Shown: in pieces, positions 31,589-35,086 of the stretch
Position numbering within the stretch: position 1 is the first letter of the stretch
Layout of the letters: each line of letters starts with the position of its first letter
Source: JAYZDP01 sp036337765
GTDB taxonomy: Bacteria; Acidobacteriota; Thermoanaerobaculia; Multivoradales; Multivoraceae
Length of the DNA stretch: 35,086 nucleotides
Reading direction: 5' to 3'
Assembly: GCA_036337765.1 (NCBI GenBank)
Contig: JAYZDP010000042.1
Location: 1 to 35,086 of the forward strand
Translations under genes and position numbers: made by a program
Notes under the pieces: model-generated
The model's input: only the letters and a program-made list of their open reading frames with translations
What the model was told of the DNA's origin: nothing
Databases searched by the model: none

Positions 31589-32362
31589 CTAGGGTCGTCG
31601 CGTGCCGACGAACATCTCGTGGAGACCCGGCTCGACCTCGGAGTGCTCGAGCGGCACCGCGCGGGCCTCGAATCCGACGTCGGAGAGTAGCTCCAACCAG
31701 CGCGCGCGAGAGAAGAGACCCTCCTGGTGGCTCTCGTGGACAGCGCGGGTCGAGCCGTCTCGCTCGCGCAGGATGAACGCGTAGTCGACCTCGTAGAGTC
31801 CGTCGTCGGGATCGCGGTCCCAGGCCCAGCCCAGATAGCGCAGGCCGCGCGGCACCTCGTCGGGGGCGCGAGGGTCTTCGTCGTGCCCACCTTCGTCGGT
31901 GTAGGCGTGGAAACTTTCGCTAATGTGATCGGGAGCGAACAGCACGGCGCCGCTGGGCCGGCAGTGCTCCGCGGCGGTTGTCATGGCCCGGCGCAAGTCC
32001 CCCTCGGTTGCCATGTAGCAGACCGCGTCGTGAACGAAGACAGCGTCGAACGTTTGATCGAGGCGCAGGTCACGCATGTCGCCCTGCTGGTGCTCGCACT
32101 CCGGGTTCAGCGCTCGACTGACCTCGAGCATCCCCGGGGCGAGGTCGGTGAGCACGAGCTGGCCGAAACGCTTCTTCATGAAAAGCGCATTGTTGCCGCC
32201 ACCCGATCCGAGCTCGAGCAGGGTCTCGATTGGCCCGTCGCAGGCCCCCTGCAGTAGGTCGGCGTAAATCGCGGCTTCTTCCTCGTACTCGCTCGGCGCC
32301 GACATCAGCGGCCACCACTCGGGAAAGTCGTTGTAGAGAGAGCGCATCGACTGCCTGGCCAT
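31589..32362 (-). CDS. Class I SAM-dependent methyltransferase
   Basis: 257 residues. The SAM-binding motif I is TLLELGSGGGNNALFMKK (47-64), followed by the acidic loop QLVLTDLAPGM, motif DAVFVHDAVCYMATEGDL and PSGAVLFAPDHI. The C-terminal part has YEVDYAFILRERDGSTRAVH and LLSDVGFEA, typical of small-molecule methyltransferases. The N-terminus (SLYNDFPEWWPLMSAPSEY) resembles enzymes acting on small substrates, but the substrate is unknown. Its start lies one base after the stop of the ornithine cyclodeaminase-like gene, so it is likely cotranscribed. The ribosome binding site is weak, consistent with coupled translation. Confidence 0.92.
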   Translation of the reverse strand: MARQSMRSLYNDFPEWWPLMSAPSEYEEEAAIYADLLQGACDGPIETLLELGSGGGNNALFMKKRFGQLVLTDLAPGMLEVSRALNPECEHQQGDMRDLRLDQTFDAVFVHDAVCYMATEGDLRRAMTTAAEHCRPSGAVLFAPDHISESFHAYTDEGGHDEDPRAPDEVPRGLRYLGWAWDRDPDDGLYEVDYAFILRERDGSTRAVHESHQEGLFSRARWLELLSDVGFEARAVPLEHSEVEPGLHEMFVGTRRP

Positions 32363-32363
32363 G

Positions 32364-33314
32364 CTAGCCCGCGTTCTGAAGAATGTAGTGCGCGGCGTAG
32401 AGGTCCTGAGCCGTGTTGCCGTGGCTGAGATAGGCGGTGATGTCGTCGTCGCTCGTGCGACCTTCGAGTCGGCCGTCGATCACGTCGCCGACCTCGCCGA
32501 CGATGTCGCTCGCGCTTACCTTGCCCTCGGCCATCGCCCGGTTGAGATCGCCAGACTCCGCCAGCCCGAACGCCGTGACTTCGGTGAAGATGCGTGCCGC
32601 CGCCATCACGTCGCCGCCCGCCTCGCGGTGAGTCGGGCCGTGCGCGCCCACCAGATTGAGGTGTGCGCCGGGCGACACCCAGGGACCTTCGATGATCGCC
32701 TCGTCGGCGTTGGAGACACCGCAGATCAGGTCCGCCGCCGTGACCGCCTCTTGTGAAGTCTCTACCGCCGTTACCACCACCCCCTGGCGCGCGCCCTCGG
32801 TCTCGGCAAAGTGCCGGGCCTTGTCGATAGAAGGACCCCAGACCCGCACTTCGTCGACCGGCCTCACCGTGCGCATCGCCTCGAGGTGGGTGCGCGCCTG
32901 CACTCCGTAGCCCAGGAGGGCAACGACGTGAGCATCGTCTCGGGCCAGCGCGCGGGTGGCCGCGCCGCTGGCCGCGGCGGTGCGGATGCCGGTCACCGAG
33001 GCTGCTTCGATGAGACCGATCGGGGCGCCGTCGCGTGAGTCGAAGAGCACGATCTGGCCCTGGATGGCCGGAAACCCTGCGCTCGGGTTGGCGGCGAAGC
33101 GGCTGCACAGCTTGGCGCCGAAGACCGGCGGGTCGGGGGTTTCGCCAGGCATGACGTAGAAGGTGTTCTCGCCGGCGACCGGCAGCACCGTGCGCAACGG
33201 CAGCTCGATCTCGCCACGGCTGATCGCGGCCTGGGCCTGCGCCATCAGGTCGATGCACACCGGCATCGTCAACACGCGCTCCACGGTCTCTGCGTCGATC
33301 ACGGCAATGGTCAT
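32364..33314 (-). CDS. Ornithine cyclodeaminase / mu-crystallin family dehydrogenase
   Basis: 316 residues from ATG at 33314 with GAGGGGAG upstream. Family features in order are FGAKLCSRF with Lys68, LIEAASVTGIRTAAASGAAT with Arg111, the Rossmann motif LLGYGVQARTHLEAM (135-139 GxGxQ), LICGVSNADE, and VGEVGDVIDGRLEGR near the C-terminus. Members include ornithine cyclodeaminase, alanine dehydrogenase, ketimine reductases and ectoine/opine-type enzymes; sequence alone does not choose. It is cytoplasmic and NAD(P)-dependent. Its start overlaps the stop of the upstream chimeric ORF (ATGA), and the methyltransferase follows directly. Confidence 0.92.
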   Translation of the reverse strand: MTIAVIDAETVERVLTMPVCIDLMAQAQAAISRGEIELPLRTVLPVAGENTFYVMPGETPDPPVFGAKLCSRFAANPSAGFPAIQGQIVLFDSRDGAPIGLIEAASVTGIRTAAASGAATRALARDDAHVVALLGYGVQARTHLEAMRTVRPVDEVRVWGPSIDKARHFAETEGARQGVVVTAVETSQEAVTAADLICGVSNADEAIIEGPWVSPGAHLNLVGAHGPTHREAGGDVMAAARIFTEVTAFGLAESGDLNRAMAEGKVSASDIVGEVGDVIDGRLEGRTSDDDITAYLSHGNTAQDLYAAHYILQNAG

Positions 33315-33922
33315 CGGCTCCCCTCGGCGGCTGCCCTCCCCGCGTCGGCGCGACGTGGCCAGACGACCTGCAGGGTCATCGTGTCGGGCACGGCGGAGCG
33401 TAGCGCCTGGCTCGAGATTCGGGGAGAGGGTCCCGAAGGGCTCGAGACGACGCGCAGACGCAGGACGGCATCGGGCGGGAGTGCCTTGGCTTGGCGTTCG
33501 AGCCACGCTCGAGTGTCCTCCCCCCGCAGCGTGCCCGGGTGAAGCTCGAGCGCGACCATCGGACGTGCGGGAAGGCGGTGGAATCGCTTCGAAACCAGCC
33601 TGCCACCATTCTCCGGCGGTTCGACCGCCAGGGTCATGTAGCCCTTGTCCTCGGCCTGCTCCGCAAAGCTGGTGCGCTGGATCGAACCGGGGTAGAGAAC
33701 CGGTGCGGCGAGTCGGTTGCCCTCGAGCGCTCGCTCGAAGTTGGCGAAGAAGTCGGGACCTCGCCGCCGTCGCTCGACGAGATCGATTGCCTGTGCCGAG
33801 TAGGAACGGTCGCTCTGCGCGAAGATCCGGAAACTTCCGAAGTTGAGAAAAGGAGCCGCGAGCGCCCCGACTGCGGCGGTCTTCAACACGTGTCGACGTG
33901 TCTTGGTGATCTCGCTCAGCAT
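33311..33922 (-). CDS. Chimeric ORF: Tat dipeptidase-like N-terminus fused to fragments of an SbcD-like metallophosphoesterase
   Basis: 203 residues from ATG at 33922 (an ATG three codons earlier also fits). Residues 1-50 have a twin-arginine signal (TKTRRHVLKTAAVGALAAPF) and YSAQAIDLVER, which match the start of membrane dipeptidases. The text then switches at VERRRRGPDFFANFERAL, which resembles the early part of SbcD/YhaO-like DNA-repair phosphoesterases, and again to NRLAAPVLYPGSIQRTSFAE and FHRLPARPMVALELHPG, their C-terminal part. The catalytic middle of the phosphoesterase and the whole dipeptidase domain are absent. I infer two in-frame deletions. The product is probably nonfunctional, though translation may still feed the downstream gene. 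Confidence 0.72.
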   Translation of the reverse strand: MLSEITKTRRHVLKTAAVGALAAPFLNFGSFRIFAQSDRSYSAQAIDLVERRRRGPDFFANFERALEGNRLAAPVLYPGSIQRTSFAEQAEDKGYMTLAVEPPENGGRLVSKRFHRLPARPMVALELHPGTLRGEDTRAWLERQAKALPPDAVLRLRVVSSPSGPSPRISSQALRSAVPDTMTLQVVWPRRADAGRAAAEGSR

Positions 33923-33977
33923 GGGTGCCATTGTCGTACAGAATCGAGACCGCGGCACGACAGACGTCCGCAGCGAG

Positions 33978-34349
33978 CTACAGTGCCATCGCCCTGTCCG
34001 CTGGAAGTCGTTCGAGAATGGCCCTGTCTCCGGTGGCGAAGCGCCAGCGGCGTAGTGTTGCGTGAGCCATGAGCAGCCGATCGAAGGGGTCCCGAGTCCA
34101 CTCGATCGGCAGGGCGTGACGAAACAGAACCTCGCACTCCGGGTTGTCGAGCTCCCAGCGTGAGTCGCCCGGCACCTCATTGAGAGAGCGGCCTGCCGTC
34201 TCGCCGATCCGACCGACCTCGGCGAGCAACTTGAGCTCCAACATCGAGACCGGCGACAGGAAGAGGCGCGCGCCGGATTCGTCGAGCGGTCTCGCTCGTC
34301 GGTGCCCACTGAGAAGCCACAGCACGGCGCTCGTGTCGAGGAGGATCAG
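33978..34349 (-). CDS. PIN-domain (VapC-like) ribonuclease toxin
   Basis: 123 residues if translation begins at the CTG at 34349, which overlaps the antitoxin stop (CTGA) and has GAGGAGG about 8 bases upstream. This gives the family N-terminus LILLDTSAVLWLL. The nearest standard start, a GTG at 34409, has a poor ribosome binding site and would overlap the antitoxin by 64 bases. The acidic PIN site is present: Asp5, Glu38 in SMLELKLL, Asp87 and Asp90 in RDPFDRLLMAHA, and Asp108 in TGDRAIL. It should be a Mg2+-dependent RNase inhibited by the upstream antitoxin. Residues are full length, so the toxin looks intact. Confidence 0.87.
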   Translation of the reverse strand: MILLDTSAVLWLLSGHRRARPLDESGARLFLSPVSMLELKLLAEVGRIGETAGRSLNEVPGDSRWELDNPECEVLFRHALPIEWTRDPFDRLLMAHATLRRWRFATGDRAILERLPADRAMAL

Positions 34350-34615
34350 GCGTCCCGCCTCCTCGAGCGAAAGACGAGCTCGCCATCCTCGCCGGTCTGC
34401 CAGGTCCACTCACCGTCCAGCAGGTCTGGATCCAAGATTCGGAGGGGCGAGCTCGGGATCTCTGGGCTAGGGCCGTGCGCTTCGAGTGCGAGTCGGAAGC
34501 GAACGCCCCTTCGCTCGAGGGTGACCTCCTCGCCTCTCTCGACGGCATCCATGAGCTTGAAGAGCCGTCGTCTTGCCTCGGTTGCGGTAACGCGGACCAT
34601 GCGTACAGTGTACAT
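34346..34615 (-). CDS. Phd/YefM-type antitoxin
   Basis: 89 residues from ATG at 34615, preceded by GGGAG; a second ATG lies five codons in. The N-terminal DNA-binding fold is VTATEARRRLFKLMDAVERG followed by EEVTLERRGVRFRLAL, the Phd/YefM consensus. The C-terminal tail (LDGEWTWQTGEDGELVFRSR) is the expected flexible region that wraps the toxin. It binds and neutralises the PIN protein encoded directly downstream and probably represses the operon by binding a palindrome at its own start. Confidence 0.88.
   Translation of the reverse strand: MYTVRMVRVTATEARRRLFKLMDAVERGEEVTLERRGVRFRLALEAHGPSPEIPSSPLRILDPDLLDGEWTWQTGEDGELVFRSRRRDA
34603..34613. promoter_or_regulatory. Candidate autoregulatory operator of the toxin-antitoxin operon
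   Basis: GTACAGTGTAC is an 11-bp palindrome with a single central base, overlapping the antitoxin start codon. Phd-type antitoxins usually bind short palindromes near their own promoter or start. Placement and symmetry fit; binding is not shown. Confidence 0.4.
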
Positions 34616-34702
34616 CTCGATCTCCCTTCGCCTCCATTGGGAAGAGACGGGAAAGGCCGCTGTGAGCTATCTTGCGGGCGGCTGGGGCAGGTTGAGGTAG
34701 AC

Positions 34703-35086
34703 GTGATTCGACGATTCGGCTCCGAGACGGCACTTGTGCTGATCGACGTCCAGCGTGGCGTGGACGAGCTCACTCACTGGGGAGGACAGAGCGGGCGCCG
34801 CAACAACCCCGGCGTAGAGGGCCGTATCGCCCTGCTTCTGACCGCCTGGCGTGAGCACGGGCTGACAGTGCTCTTCACTCGTCACGACAGTCGCGAGGCG
34901 GCCTCCCCGCTGCGCAGCGATCACGTGGGCTATGGCTTCAAGGCCGGGCTCGAGCCTCTCGCAGGAGAGACGGTCTTCGGCAAGAGGGTCAACAGCGGCT
35001 ACGTCGGCACCAAGCTCGAGGTCGCTTTGCGGGACTCCGGCATTCGCCGTGTCGTACACGTCGGTTTCTTCACCAACATGTGCGTC
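34703..35086 (+). CDS. Isochorismatase-family cysteine hydrolase, 3' end outside the window
   Basis: 128 codons open to the window edge, from GTG at 34703 with GAGGTAG upstream. The isochorismatase-like fold is recognised by ALVLIDVQRG with the catalytic Asp15, the catalytic Lys94 in ETVFGKRVNSGY, and the nucleophile Cys127 in FFTNMCV, the last codons seen. Stand-alone members with an Asp-Lys-Cys triad hydrolyse amides such as nicotinamide, ureidoacrylate or N-carbamoyl compounds. The substrate here is unknown. It is divergent from the toxin-antitoxin operon over an 87-base gap. Confidence 0.85.
   Translation, partial: MIRRFGSETALVLIDVQRGVDELTHWGGQSGRRNNPGVEGRIALLLTAWREHGLTVLFTRHDSREAASPLRSDHVGYGFKAGLEPLAGETVFGKRVNSGYVGTKLEVALRDSGIRRVVHVGFFTNMCV

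Noticed and set aside
1..35086. CRISPR arrays, tRNA or rRNA genes, insertion sequences, prophage
   Set aside because: No regularly spaced repeats, cloverleaf-like sequences, transposase or phage structural genes were seen on either strand.

Overview
The window is GC-rich bacterial DNA with dense, short-spaced genes on both strands. The organism is very likely Gram-negative: there is an outer-membrane beta-barrel porin, a lipobox lipoprotein and several periplasmic redox proteins with Tat or Sec signals. The gene content (acyl-CoA dehydrogenases, a type III CoA-transferase, a MaoC hydratase, a sulfite-oxidase-like molybdoenzyme, a GMC oxidoreductase with a subunit-3 partner, a gamma-glutamyltransferase-like protein, alkaline-phosphatase-superfamily proteins) suggests an aerobic heterotroph, perhaps an Acidobacteriota-like lineage. 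The phylum is inferred from gene style only. No rRNA, tRNA, CRISPR, transposase or phage gene was seen.

Layout. 1-1390: a membrane-anchored sulfatase/phosphatase-like gene split by an in-frame TAG. 1446-7393: acyl-CoA and amide metabolism (MaoC hydratase, amidase, molybdoenzyme, CoA-transferase, HAD hydrolase, amidohydrolase). 7641-11159: a co-directional set of a KAS III-like condensing enzyme and two acyl-CoA dehydrogenases. 11168-15503 (minus strand): a beta-propeller remnant, then a probable five-gene redox module in transcription order porin, CuA-type cupredoxin, di-haem cytochrome, and two paralogous small membrane proteins. A lipoprotein diverges from it across an AT-rich, repeat-bearing intergenic region. 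16750-20235 (minus): PEBP-like protein, GMC-oxidoreductase small and large subunits, and a Cys-cluster protein, closely packed. 20310-22882: thiolase-like protein, DinB-like protein and ApaG, ending in a perfect 15-bp hairpin. 23053-25828: a TIGR03084-like protein and a GGT-like enzyme. 25813-30993: a polysaccharide-type ABC exporter and a glycosyltransferase surrounded by truncated genes. 31066-35086: HExxH protein, methyltransferase, ornithine cyclodeaminase-like enzyme, a chimeric ORF, a Phd/PIN toxin-antitoxin pair and the start of an isochorismatase-family hydrolase.

Two things stand out. First, the porin / CuA / di-haem / paired membrane protein cluster looks like a compact envelope electron-transfer module that I do not recognise as a named system. 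Second, the window has many broken genes: an in-frame stop in the first gene, a start-less propeller tail, two genes facing each other with both 5' ends missing, a sulfotransferase-methyltransferase chimera, and an ORF joining a dipeptidase-like N-terminus to pieces of an SbcD-like phosphoesterase. The pattern fits repeated small deletions, but assembly error must be excluded.
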